Notes: a model not told the origin generated them from the letters alone. Positions 55,036 through 63,412 are shown, numbered from the stretch's first letter. The stretch is DNA of 64,000 nucleotides from Pseudomonas graminis (GCF_001705435.1 NZ_MDEN01000059.1:215064-279063), one strand, 5' to 3'. Made by a program: numbers and translations.

Positions 55036-55474
55036 CTCGTATACAGATTAGTAAAGACGTATGGACATACCCCTGGAGACCAAATGTTTAAGGCGGTTGC
55101 GGGGTCTCCATCGATGTCCATAGGCGTCCGTGAAAAAGTCGCGGGGAATTTGGAAATATGTCCATAGGGGGAGGGTTGCACCTCGTTAAGGAGCTCCAAA
55201 CGGTCACGCTGAAGAAACACGTACCGAACCCCCTGAAAACACGACGCGAAGCTGAGCACTGCTATGTCAAACCGCTCAGTGTTTGCTCAGATTCTAAAAA
55301 AACAATGCGGGCGCTTTGAGTGAGCTTTTTGAAGCCCCTGGAATTAATGACTGAATAGGTCACATGCTTAGAAAGCGTTTGTTCATGGAGTACGCAAAGC
55401 CAGATCAGGCTTGGAGGTCGAGTACTTTGAAAAAAATTTCACAGTGAGAACGGCGAGGGGCTGTGTTTAATAGC
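55036..55474. other. Non-coding left flank of the comM island
   Basis: 439 nt without a credible gene. It holds three copies of a TATGGACAT motif at 55060-55068 (one orientation), 55114-55122 and 55158-55166 (opposite orientation); the first two are also accompanied by a GGAGACC/GGTCTCC pair, forming an interrupted inverted repeat over 55060-55122. Such repeated short sites resemble the binding sites at the end of a transposon or integrative element. I see no integrase or transposase gene next to it. Confidence 0.55.
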
Positions 55475-55930
55475 TCATTGGTTTAGCCAATAACGGTCGA
55501 CGGTGGCGCGACTGACGCCTAGTTTACGAACCACCTCCATCTTCGCGAACCCTGCGACCTGAAGCGCTTGAATTGCCGAACGATTATCGTCCGCCCTTTT
55601 TCCGCGTACCCCGCGAATCGCCCGATGATTGGGCACATTGCTAAGCAGCCCAGCTTCAACCAATCGGGTTAAATCACTTTCTTGCTGGTGCCGATATGCT
55701 TTCAAGTCGATGCCCAGCAGCCGTGCCTCCACAGCCATAAGCAGCAAGCTTTGAGAGACACCGAGGCACTCGCATAAACAATTGAACCTGAGAACAGAAA
55801 TGGCCTGGCGCCCTTGCTCGACCTTGGCAAGATGATCTCGATTAAGGACATGGGCACAGCCCTCTCGACTGAGCCCGGCCGCAACTCGGACCTCCCTTAT
55901 CACCTGCCCTAAAGCCTCCAGATAACCCAT
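55475..55930 (-). CDS. HTH transcriptional regulator
   Basis: 151 residues. The first 70 have an XRE-like pattern (VIREVRVAAGLSREGCAHVLNRDHLAKVEQGRQ), and the last 30 (ALQVAGFAKMEVVRKLGVSRATVDRYW) are a second, resolvase-type HTH. A double-HTH regulator of the island. No partner recognised; nothing is known of its targets. Confidence 0.65.
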   Translation of the reverse strand: MGYLEALGQVIREVRVAAGLSREGCAHVLNRDHLAKVEQGRQAISVLRFNCLCECLGVSQSLLLMAVEARLLGIDLKAYRHQQESDLTRLVEAGLLSNVPNHRAIRGVRGKRADDNRSAIQALQVAGFAKMEVVRKLGVSRATVDRYWLNQ

Positions 55931-56191
55931 CTCTCTTCCGTGTACTCACAAAAGAAAGCATAAAGCCACGCTTTGACGCCTCACATCGTGGGGGTATACC
56001 ATTCAGTCGTGGCGAGCGCCCTTGGCGGGTTCGTCCTTGCGCAATCTAGAAGCGTCCTGCCGATACCCAATGTTTTTCTACTGCTGATATAGAGTGGCAC
56101 CGACTGAATCGGGAATGGTTTAACAATTGATTTACGTACTTGACCCTGCAGAACGGACAGTATTCACCCAGACTCATTTGAGTTAGAAGGT

Positions 56192-56626
56192 ATGAGCTTT
56201 CTAATCACCATTACCTCTGTCCTAACTGGAATGTGCGATCGCGCCGCAATGGTTGGCTGCGCGTATGAGCTTCAGCTCTACATGACTACCGCTTCTGGTG
56301 TGGAGATCAACCGTGTGCAGATGCTGTGTCCCCCGAATCTAACCCGCTCTGGCAAATGGAGCTTAGAAGACCTGGACCAGATCATTTGCTTCCAAGGCGT
56401 AGCAACTCAAGAAAGCGCTGTTGTGTATCGTACCTCGGGAGGGGTTTACAAAATGGGAGAGCTGGACCTTCGAAAGAAGAAGACATCTCAGGTTTGGTTC
56501 TCGAAAAAACGTCTAGAAAACCATCGGCCGAGAATCTCAGAGGCGGTTCCCCAGTCTGGCAGTGCCCAGATGTACGCCCCCCTCTACCTGAGGCGCAGGT
56601 CGTCAATCAGGTTCCCATTCGCATAG
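56192..56626 (+). CDS. Hypothetical protein upstream of Sir2
   Basis: 144 residues with no family I recognise. It ends 22 nt before the Sir2 gene on the same strand, so the two may be cotranscribed. The last 40 residues are arginine-rich and low in structure and could be a frameshifted or spurious tail. A 260-nt spacer upstream (55931-56191) has no gene. Confidence 0.35.
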   Translation: MSFLITITSVLTGMCDRAAMVGCAYELQLYMTTASGVEINRVQMLCPPNLTRSGKWSLEDLDQIICFQGVATQESAVVYRTSGGVYKMGELDLRKKKTSQVWFSKKRLENHRPRISEAVPQSGSAQMYAPLYLRRRSSIRFPFA

Positions 56627-56648
56627 CTCATTCCGCGAGACCTTTTAG

Positions 56649-57422
56649 ATGTCCGATTTCGAACGCGCCGTCGAAGCCCTATCGAATGCTCGCGAGGCCG
56701 TAGTATTTACGGGGGCAGGTATCTCAGCTGAAAGTGGTATTCCCACTTACAGTGATCCATTGACGGGGATCTGGGCTCGGCAGGACCCGCAAACATTGGA
56801 AACGGCAAGGGCGTTTCGCGAAAACTCTCCTCTTATATGGGGTTGGTACTTATGGCGACGCCACCAAGCCGCGAAAGCGAGTCCCAATGCTGCGCATCTA
56901 GCGTTGAGTCAACTGGCCGGCTCTGGGCGTAAAGTCTCCGTGATCACTCAGAACATTGACGACCTACATGAACGAGCCGGATCGGTGGGTGTACTGCACC
57001 TGCACGGCAACCTCGGTACGCCAAAATGCTTTGCGTGCCACCGACCAGCAGAGATACCTCCGCCACCATCGACTTTTCCAGCCGATGGAGCACTAGTCGA
57101 ACCACCGCGCTGTGAGAGATGCAAAGGAAAGCTTCGCCCTGGGGTTGTTTGGTATGGCGAAGACTTGCCGTTGAACGTTTGGAAATCGGCGATTGCACGA
57201 GTGAAAAGCTGTGACGTGCTGATATCTGTGGGTACATCTGGGATCGTAACCCCTGCGGCGGACATCCCTAGGCTTGCGCTGTCGTCTGGTGCAACAGTAA
57301 TTCAGATCAATACGGCCGATGTCAGCACCGGCATGCAGAATGAAGTGATGCTGATCGGGAAAGCGACCGAAGTCCTCACGAAGCTTTGTGCCCTAATACC
57401 TCCTCAGGCACAAACACGTTGA
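56649..57422 (+). CDS. Sir2 family NAD-dependent protein deacylase
   Basis: 257 residues. GAGIS (22-26), TQNIDDLH (100-107), catalytic His119 in HLHGNL and zinc cysteines 127, 130, 155 and 158 are intact. YLWR at 67-70 is the YxxR motif that in CobB and SIRT5-like enzymes binds succinyl or malonyl groups. The usual arginine in GIPTFRD is Ser here (GIPTYSD). It could be a housekeeping-like deacylase or, in this island, part of a defence module; NAD-depleting Sir2 defence proteins usually carry other fused domains, which are absent. Confidence 0.85.
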   Translation: MSDFERAVEALSNAREAVVFTGAGISAESGIPTYSDPLTGIWARQDPQTLETARAFRENSPLIWGWYLWRRHQAAKASPNAAHLALSQLAGSGRKVSVITQNIDDLHERAGSVGVLHLHGNLGTPKCFACHRPAEIPPPPSTFPADGALVEPPRCERCKGKLRPGVVWYGEDLPLNVWKSAIARVKSCDVLISVGTSGIVTPAADIPRLALSSGATVIQINTADVSTGMQNEVMLIGKATEVLTKLCALIPPQAQTR

Positions 57423-57618
57423 GCGGTATCTTCGAGTGAATACGCAGGGATGCGGGGGTCGGAGACTGCCGGTGCTTATACGGATCTGGTTATCCATGCA
57501 AAATGCCACATACTTCATCGCTTGCGGCATTCAAGGTACTGCTCAGGCCATTTTTTAACACCTCTTTCGGCTGCATTCCACCGAGGTAGGACAAAAACTC
57601 AAAGAGGTGCAGGCTGAG

Positions 57619-57876
57619 ATGACTATGCCGAGTGAACGCACGCGAAGTGTGATCCAAACAGAATCGTTTTTGCGAGAGTTGTCAAAGAGCGCCCTCATCC
57701 CTGATGAGTTTCGTAATGAAGCGAAGCGCCTCCTGCGGCATTACCCTGAATCGTCGTTTGTCCTATTCGCTGGCAAGATGGATGACATTATTCAAAGCGC
57801 AGGACCCGGAGATCCTAGGCGGGAATTAGCTATCAGCGGCTATCACCCTATGTTCACTGCGGACATAAAACCCTAG
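57619..57876 (+). CDS. BPSL0761 family protein
   Basis: 85 residues from ATG 57619, with AGAGGTG nine nt upstream. TMPSERTRSVIQTESFLRELS and EAKRLLRHYPES match the small BPSL0761 family, often found in accessory DNA of Burkholderia and Pseudomonas. Function unknown. Confidence 0.75.
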   Translation: MTMPSERTRSVIQTESFLRELSKSALIPDEFRNEAKRLLRHYPESSFVLFAGKMDDIIQSAGPGDPRRELAISGYHPMFTADIKP

Positions 57877-58060
57877 GCAAGGTCTGCAGTTGTAATGCAG
57901 ACGCGCTTGTCGATCATCTTGTTGGCTTTGTAGCTCCCGATAGGATATGTCGTAGAGCGCTCAAGCATCGAATGGCCATTGCTTCGACTAGGTTTGGTTG
58001 TCACATTGCGGCCGCGACTGTCAGCTTGTAGCCTAACTCTGCCGATGCTGACCGGCAGCA

Positions 58061-58104
58061 TTGGGTCGGAAGCGGCCGGCCCCGACGGGCAGCTATCGAC
58101 CCAA
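58061..58104. repeat. Palindromic repeat
   Basis: TTGGGTCG (58061-58068) pairs with CGACCCAA (58097-58104) around a GC-rich core. Similar TTGGGTCGATAGCTGCC-type repeats occur widely between Pseudomonas genes. The 284-nt gap 57877-58160 holds only this. Confidence 0.6.
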
Positions 58105-58160
58105 AGCAATTATCCGGTGAATGATGAGATCGACACCAAAAGAACTTAACCGGTTGCAGC

Positions 58161-59048
58161 TCACGGCTCCAGCAACTGCATCAGCTGTCCAACAACAATG
58201 GTTTCGACGGCACCTTCACTAGTATCCACCTCAAAAGCAGCGCAGCAAGCCGATGTGTCGCCGGCACAGGTATGGTAGACAGCGATGACGCTGCCTGGCC
58301 CACAGCCTGTGTGCCCACATAGGGAATATCCCCCTTCAATTGAACCCTGCATGACGCCAAGGCCATAGCCCGGAGTAATCCATGGACGCCCTGGAATCGG
58401 GCCGCCTAATGCTCGTGCTGTCTGCATTTCTTGGAGCAAGCTTGTGGAGAGCAGGTCTCCACGGAGGAGTCGATCCAGAAATAGCGCTGCTTGCGAAATT
58501 GGGCCGATCAACAGTCCGTGATAAACCCACGCGGGGTCATAATTTAAGGTGCTTCCAAGGTAGGTCGTTTTTAAATCAGCTCGAGTTTTAGCAAAGCGAA
58601 CGTTCAACAAGCCCAAAGGAGAAAGTACCCTTTGGGTCACCGCATCATCGAGTGTCAGATCAGTTAGCTGTTCAATCAGCCTGCCAATAAGCAGGTAGCC
58701 AACATTTGAGTAACGCCAACCGGTTCCGGGGTTGTATCGAAGTCGAGCACCGTCAAGGCGTTGGATCATTTCCTCTGCCGACCAGGCTGGCTCATTGTTC
58801 GTAACAGCAGCGTGATACTGCGCAAGCTCACCGTAGTCGGCCAGACCTGCCTCATGCCGCAGTAACTGACGTAACGTGTAAGGCTGATCAAGAATTGGGT
58901 CATCCAGTCCGATGAGCCCATCACGCACTAACGATAGGGCTGTCGAAGCCAAGACTGTTTTCGTAACACTCCACCAGGGAGCCGTCAGTTCTAATCGGTC
59001 AGGCGTTTGTGGCTGACCATTTGATACGAGTGAACAGAGCATTGGCAT
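58161..59048 (-). CDS. Class C beta-lactamase-like serine hydrolase
   Basis: 295 residues. SVTK at 27-30 is the active-site Ser-x-x-Lys, YSN at 113-115 the second motif and HTG the third, in place of KTG. No signal peptide is seen, so it is probably cytoplasmic, or the N-terminus is incomplete. Resembles D-amino peptidase and esterase members more than resistance enzymes. Transcribed toward the BPSL0761 gene. Substrate unknown. Confidence 0.8.
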   Translation of the reverse strand: MPMLCSLVSNGQPQTPDRLELTAPWWSVTKTVLASTALSLVRDGLIGLDDPILDQPYTLRQLLRHEAGLADYGELAQYHAAVTNNEPAWSAEEMIQRLDGARLRYNPGTGWRYSNVGYLLIGRLIEQLTDLTLDDAVTQRVLSPLGLLNVRFAKTRADLKTTYLGSTLNYDPAWVYHGLLIGPISQAALFLDRLLRGDLLSTSLLQEMQTARALGGPIPGRPWITPGYGLGVMQGSIEGGYSLCGHTGCGPGSVIAVYHTCAGDTSACCAAFEVDTSEGAVETIVVGQLMQLLEP

Positions 59049-59425
59049 CCTTGGTGTTGTACGGATCGACAGCTAGACAAGATATCCCATTCACTCTTCT
59101 TCGCCAGAGTAAAACGTCAGCTGTCTGCACGTCCTAAACGACTGCTTTTGGCCGAAAACTGCCGTACAGGGCAGACTGCTTTCGGCCAGAAGCAGACCTT
59201 CAACCGGCCGAGTTTCGTCACGATGAGAACATCACCTGCTTGCTTACTTCCAAGCAGATCCAAACCCTGGGCGTGCAATGTCGACAACGCTGCGAGTAAC
59301 AGCTTCTTCGACTACCCTACTCACCTGAAAGGTAAACCCAGATATCCACCTGGGCACGGTACCTTCAGCACACAAACGAGCATGGATCCATACAAGTTAA
59401 TTCATTTAATAGGACAGGTTACATA
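59049..59425. other. Spacer before the reverse transcriptase gene
   Basis: 377 nt with no credible protein gene (a 92-codon frame at 59148-59426 has no similarity and looks accidental). It contains a tandem pair of GGCCGA repeats at 59140-59196 and about 230 nt of unassigned sequence immediately upstream of the RT. Several defence RTs have an essential non-coding RNA in this position. Confidence 0.4.
59140..59196. repeat. TTTTGGCCGA-type repeat, left of the RT gene
   Basis: GACTGCTTTTGGCCGAAAAC at 59140-59159 recurs as GACTGCTTTCGGCCAGAAGC at 59174-59193, with a CTGCC/GGCAG stem between them. Confidence 0.65.
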
Positions 59426-61066
59426 ATGGACGAAGAACGATTTGTGTTTGAAGCGCTAACCCGATTCAACTACTTCCCGAATCAAAAGCAGGGCGTTGGC
59501 GAGATTCCACCGATCTTCAATTCTAGACGATTCACACCCGAAGTGGTACTTCGAATCATTCAGGAGCCAGACGCATGCGATGAACGTGCAAAGGACCCAG
59601 AGAGCAATAAGACAGGAAGGCCTTCAAAGGGCTTTGATTTTGTTGAATATGCGTCCACTAGGTACAACAACGTGCCCAGACTTCTAGGAATTCCCCATCC
59701 GCAGGCGTACGGGCGGCTTGCAAAATGTATCTCTGAAAACTGGGAGCACATGCGGGGAATCTGCGATAACGAAAGTAGCAAAATCAAACCATACTTTCAT
59801 GTTGACAAACGGTTGGTAGTGATGAACTACGACAGCTTTCGAGAGAAAGTTCTGGAGAAAAGCCAGACATCATTCGGCAAGCGTTACTTGGTGAATACGG
59901 ATGTTGCAAGCTGCTTTAACTCTGTTTATACGCATGCTATTGAATGGGCGGGAATGGGTGAGGAAGAAGCTAAAAGACAGCTTAGGGTTAAGGACAACGG
60001 CAACAAGCATTGGTCTAAAGATTTGGATAAGTGGCAAAGGAATACACGACGCCTTGAAACTCAGGGCATTACAATCGGGCCGGCGACATCGACAGTCATC
60101 GTCGAACTCATACTAGGTGTAGTAGACGAGAGACTACGTGAAGAAGAATATGAATTTGTCCGATATGTTGATGACTATGTGTGCTATTGCAAAGATTCAT
60201 CGGAGGCCGAACGCTTTTTGCAAAAGCTTGCCAGTGAGTTGAAAAAGTTCAAATTCTCATTAAATCTATCGAAAACCAAAGTCGAACCATTGCCCGCTGC
60301 AATACAAACCGACTGGGTAGCAAAACTTCATGCCGCACTCCCTCAAAAAGTTGGCGAAGGCAAGAAGTACGACACGGATGATACGATACACTTTTTAGAG
60401 TATGCGATTTCATTAAACAATCAAACACCGGATGGCAGTGTATTAAAATACGCCATGCAGCAACTAATCCACTTGCTTGATGGTGATTGGATCAGAGTCA
60501 CCACTGACTATGTGACAAACTTGTGTTGGCATTATCCGCTACTACTGCCCTATTTGGGTATGATCTTCGAAAAACATGAGGTTCAACACTCTGACTACGA
60601 AGAAAGGCTGAACCAAATCATAATCGAAAACTCAAAAAATGGGCGCTCGGATGGAATGTGCTGGCCTCTATACTTCATCAGCAAACATGGGCTGACTCTT
60701 AACACGTTAGCTGAGGCGGCGGTTATCAACTCTCAAGACTGCCTGTCAATGTGTATATTGATGCATATAACAGGCTGGACAGAGAACCTACAACTAGCAT
60801 TCGAAACCCTAAGTGAACTTGATGTGTATCAAAGAGATCGGCAGTGGGTATTCCTCTATCAAGCTTTTATTAAGGGGTACATACCCAACCCCTACAAATC
60901 GCCCGTTTTCGAAATCATGAGAGAAATGGACGTTGACTTCATGCCATCAGAAGGAAATGAAAGCCTAGCTGAATCCTATTGCACCCATCTGGAATTTGCA
61001 GATTCGTTTGAGCCAGAGCATGGGCCATATACATTCGAAGAATTCCTACAACGGAGTCATGCTTGA
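59426..61066 (+). CDS. Stand-alone Abi/UG-type reverse transcriptase (candidate defence RT)
   Basis: 546 residues. RT motif A is NTDVASCFNSVYTHAIEWA with Asp159; the SVYTH ending at 170 is typical of Abi/UG (DRT) reverse transcriptases. Motif B is QGITIGPATS (213-222), motif C YVDD (247-250) and motif D LSKTKVEPLP (281-290). The remaining 250 residues are an all-helical domain with no similarity I recall. No maturase, protease or integrase domain is present, so it is neither a group II intron nor a retroelement RT; no retron msr/msd pattern is obvious. I cannot place it in a numbered DRT group; DRT4 and DRT9 are single-gene types with a similar shape. AT-rich relative to the chromosome. Confidence 0.85.
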   Translation: MDEERFVFEALTRFNYFPNQKQGVGEIPPIFNSRRFTPEVVLRIIQEPDACDERAKDPESNKTGRPSKGFDFVEYASTRYNNVPRLLGIPHPQAYGRLAKCISENWEHMRGICDNESSKIKPYFHVDKRLVVMNYDSFREKVLEKSQTSFGKRYLVNTDVASCFNSVYTHAIEWAGMGEEEAKRQLRVKDNGNKHWSKDLDKWQRNTRRLETQGITIGPATSTVIVELILGVVDERLREEEYEFVRYVDDYVCYCKDSSEAERFLQKLASELKKFKFSLNLSKTKVEPLPAAIQTDWVAKLHAALPQKVGEGKKYDTDDTIHFLEYAISLNNQTPDGSVLKYAMQQLIHLLDGDWIRVTTDYVTNLCWHYPLLLPYLGMIFEKHEVQHSDYEERLNQIIIENSKNGRSDGMCWPLYFISKHGLTLNTLAEAAVINSQDCLSMCILMHITGWTENLQLAFETLSELDVYQRDRQWVFLYQAFIKGYIPNPYKSPVFEIMREMDVDFMPSEGNESLAESYCTHLEFADSFEPEHGPYTFEEFLQRSHA

Positions 61067-61130
61067 AATTACTTAATTTTTAAAGCCATAACAGATTGGA
61101 ATTAGCCGCTACAGGTCATGGCTGATCGTC

Positions 61131-61219
61131 TCCTTTTGGCCGATTTCTGCTCGTGGTGAGAGGCAGAAACCGGCCATAAGCGGACGCCCTACAATGCCGC
61201 TAACGGCCATAAGCAGTCA
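61131..61219. repeat. TTTTGGCCGA-type hairpin repeat, right of the RT gene
   Basis: CTTTTGGCCGATTTCTGC (61133-61150) pairs with GGCAGAAACCGGCC (61162-61175) and is followed by a partial third copy at 61198-61219. Same family as 59140 and 63388. Confidence 0.7.
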
Positions 61220-61249
61220 GTCGGGAATGGCCACGAAACCATGGGTGGT

Positions 61250-62017
61250 TCATCCCTCGATTTTACCCAATATATCTTCCGCCTTTTCTACGTTCAAAAC
61301 TCGCACCATGGACATCCCAAAACCTAATGGAAAAATTGGATTAGATGGGTCTATAGAGATGAAGTGTTCGAGTAAAGCCATGGCGGACTGTATATATCGG
61401 TATACGTGCTCCGCGAATAGCTCTTCCTGTATTGCATCCGTATTACTTGACTTGCTGTGTATAATTTCGTTTCTTAAGCGCTCAAGACTCTTGAAGTCAG
61501 ACCAGAAATTTTCTGATTGAGGTGGCGAACACTTCAGTATTGGTGGCAATATGGACGCCACCTTTTCAGAAGTTGATATCCATCGTTCTATCTGCTCTTT
61601 ACTATAATGCTCAGTAGATCTGCTCGTGGTTTTTTTGTATGTGTATGTATCAGGAATTACCGCATTGCAAAACGACTCCACTGCCTTGTATGCAAATATC
61701 GTCGCCACTTGAATACTCTCAAGATAATCATAGGCGAGGCTTACATTGCGGTCATATATAGAATCGGTGAATTCCGATAGCCGATCGAGATCCACTTTGA
61801 TTTTTTGGGCTTGCTGCAAAGCCTTGGTTGCGACGCTTATGGCTAAAGTAATCTCATTGGGGAGCGCCAATGTTATTGTATTTGAACCAATTTTTGGTTT
61901 GATTATTTTTTGAAAAAAAGCTGTTTTGTTCGTGGATGTCTCGTGAATGCCAATTGGTTTATTTGCACGTCTGTCAGGTGCTGGCACAATTTCAGAAAGA
62001 TCGTCTGCATTGTTCAT
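61250..62017 (-). CDS. HEPN-like hypothetical protein
   Basis: 255 residues from ATG 62017 (frame open to 62056 with no ribosome site). Mostly helical. R182-NEII-H187 is an R-x4-H motif of HEPN ribonucleases, embedded in ERLRNEIIHSKS. A conserved-looking YKAVESFCNAVIP segment precedes it. Proteins of this shape are common in phage-defence islands. Convergent with the RT gene; no other domain is recognised. Confidence 0.6.
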   Translation of the reverse strand: MNNADDLSEIVPAPDRRANKPIGIHETSTNKTAFFQKIIKPKIGSNTITLALPNEITLAISVATKALQQAQKIKVDLDRLSEFTDSIYDRNVSLAYDYLESIQVATIFAYKAVESFCNAVIPDTYTYKKTTSRSTEHYSKEQIERWISTSEKVASILPPILKCSPPQSENFWSDFKSLERLRNEIIHSKSSNTDAIQEELFAEHVYRYIQSAMALLEHFISIDPSNPIFPLGFGMSMVRVLNVEKAEDILGKIEG

Positions 62018-62146
62018 GTGATGAACGCAAATCAACTGAGTATGAAGCTTTAACAATTTTTACTCCAATATCTAGATAATTTCACGGAAGATGAGCCCTA
62101 GACGATATTCGAACAACTGCTACTAATCGAAGACAGCAGCGTATAC

Positions 62147-63130
62147 TTATAGGAATTCAACTTTTCGGATTTCACACTCGGCTAGCACTTTTTCCAGCCA
62201 TGTCTCATACCAGTACCATGTATTCATGACGGTAACACCAAAACCTTTGCCTTGTTTTTTTGCCTCGTTGGTTTGCCACATCTGAGTATGATGCATCATA
62301 TTGAATTTTGGATAGCCAGCGCTCTTAACTTTTTCGACAATTTTTGAAGGCAGATATTTAGGGCGCTCGGTCTCTTTTATTTGAATATACTTGGTATTCA
62401 TTCCTTGAGCCATTTCAGATCCTGGCTTGATAAATTCAATCACCTGATCCGCCTGGCCTTTATGATTTGCGGTTTTAGGAACAAAGAAAACACGGTAAGA
62501 AAATTTTGGATCATTGAATTCTTCATCGGTTAAAGCCAGGTCAAATGAAGTTATATAGGCTCGAATATTTTCAGGGAGGCCGTCTGCTTGGGATAACCTG
62601 TCAACTTGATCCTTGTTCAAAGAAGAGAACTGAAGGCTAAAAGATAAATGTTTATCTATGCCAAGGCTGGCGCCAAATAAAGATTTTATGAGTTCGTTAT
62701 AATTTAGGCAGCAGGCCTGAAATCTAGCGCTTAAGAACTGATCAATCTTCGTTGTCATTTGGTGTTCGATTTCATGCCTCAAACCGATCAGAAATCGAAG
62801 ATTGTTAGCGGCGCTCAAGGCTACCGGCGATTCAGGTTGATTCAAACATTTCTCGAGTTCCCAATGCTTTACAGCACCTTTAGCAGTTTTGTGAAATCGC
62901 TTTCGCGCACCTTCTATCTTGAAGTATCGATATTCAACTCCATTTTTTCGATAAAATGCGTGCAGGAGATAAGTCCAAGATATCATCATCAAAACAATAA
63001 ATATTTCCGACTTGAAGGTGAGCGCAGGGTTATTGAATATCTGCACAGAGGCGAGGGCCGCCTCCCTGGATTTCTTGATAAGCTCGTCAGCTACAGAGCC
63101 AACCGATCGTACTCTCTTCTCCGCCGCCAT
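62147..63130 (-). CDS. DUF3644 domain protein
   Basis: 327 residues from ATG 63130 (AAGGA eight nt upstream; the ATG at 63139 is too near that site). Opening SREAALASVQIFNNPALTFKSEIFIVLM and RHEIEH (118-123) are the DUF3644 signature; the latter is an R-x4-H HEPN motif. The C-terminus (YWYETWLEKVLAEC) is a further conserved helix. DUF3644 proteins are mostly found in defence islands. It lies 129 nt upstream of the HEPN-like gene on the same strand and may be cotranscribed. Confidence 0.75.
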   Translation of the reverse strand: MAAEKRVRSVGSVADELIKKSREAALASVQIFNNPALTFKSEIFIVLMMISWTYLLHAFYRKNGVEYRYFKIEGARKRFHKTAKGAVKHWELEKCLNQPESPVALSAANNLRFLIGLRHEIEHQMTTKIDQFLSARFQACCLNYNELIKSLFGASLGIDKHLSFSLQFSSLNKDQVDRLSQADGLPENIRAYITSFDLALTDEEFNDPKFSYRVFFVPKTANHKGQADQVIEFIKPGSEMAQGMNTKYIQIKETERPKYLPSKIVEKVKSAGYPKFNMMHHTQMWQTNEAKKQGKGFGVTVMNTWYWYETWLEKVLAECEIRKVEFL

Positions 63131-63387
63131 TCTGATCATCCTTGCAGTTAACGATATTTATGCGCGCTTACTAAGAATGGCCATCGTGCGGGCTCGGAAT
63201 GGTCCTACTCTTCCTTTAAACAATAGCGACAGATGGTCGGAAATCCAGTCTGGGCAAGCGATTAACTGCATTTTGCTCTCATCCCGCTCTGACACTATGC
63301 CCAACGTGGGTGTAAAAGCGGAATACTTGCCTCTGAACAGCTTTCAAACGTTGCTGTCGTGGTAGCAACAAAACTTCTCCCCGGGAG

Positions 63388-63412
63388 CGTCCGCTTCTGG
63401 CCGAAACCAGCC
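63388..63412. repeat. GGCCGA-type repeat before the AbrB-type gene
   Basis: CGTCCGCTTCTGGCCGAAAC, immediately beyond the stop codon of the AbrB-type gene; another fragment with AATGGCCGATAGCTGCC lies at 63673-63689 upstream of that gene. Confidence 0.55.

Noticed and set aside
54864..55259. 131-codon frame across the comM break.
   Set aside because: It is antisense-like composition in a different frame from comM, crosses the junction and has no similarity.
57873..58109. 78-codon minus-strand frame right of the BPSL0761 gene.
   Set aside because: It covers the palindromic repeat at 58061-58104 and has no protein-like pattern.
59049..59425. Retron-type msr/msd before the RT.
   Set aside because: No long inverted pair flanking a G-rich branching site is visible, and the RT motifs are of the Abi/UG type.
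59148..59426. 92-codon frame before the reverse transcriptase.
   Set aside because: It runs through the GGCCGA repeats, has no family similarity and looks like chance.
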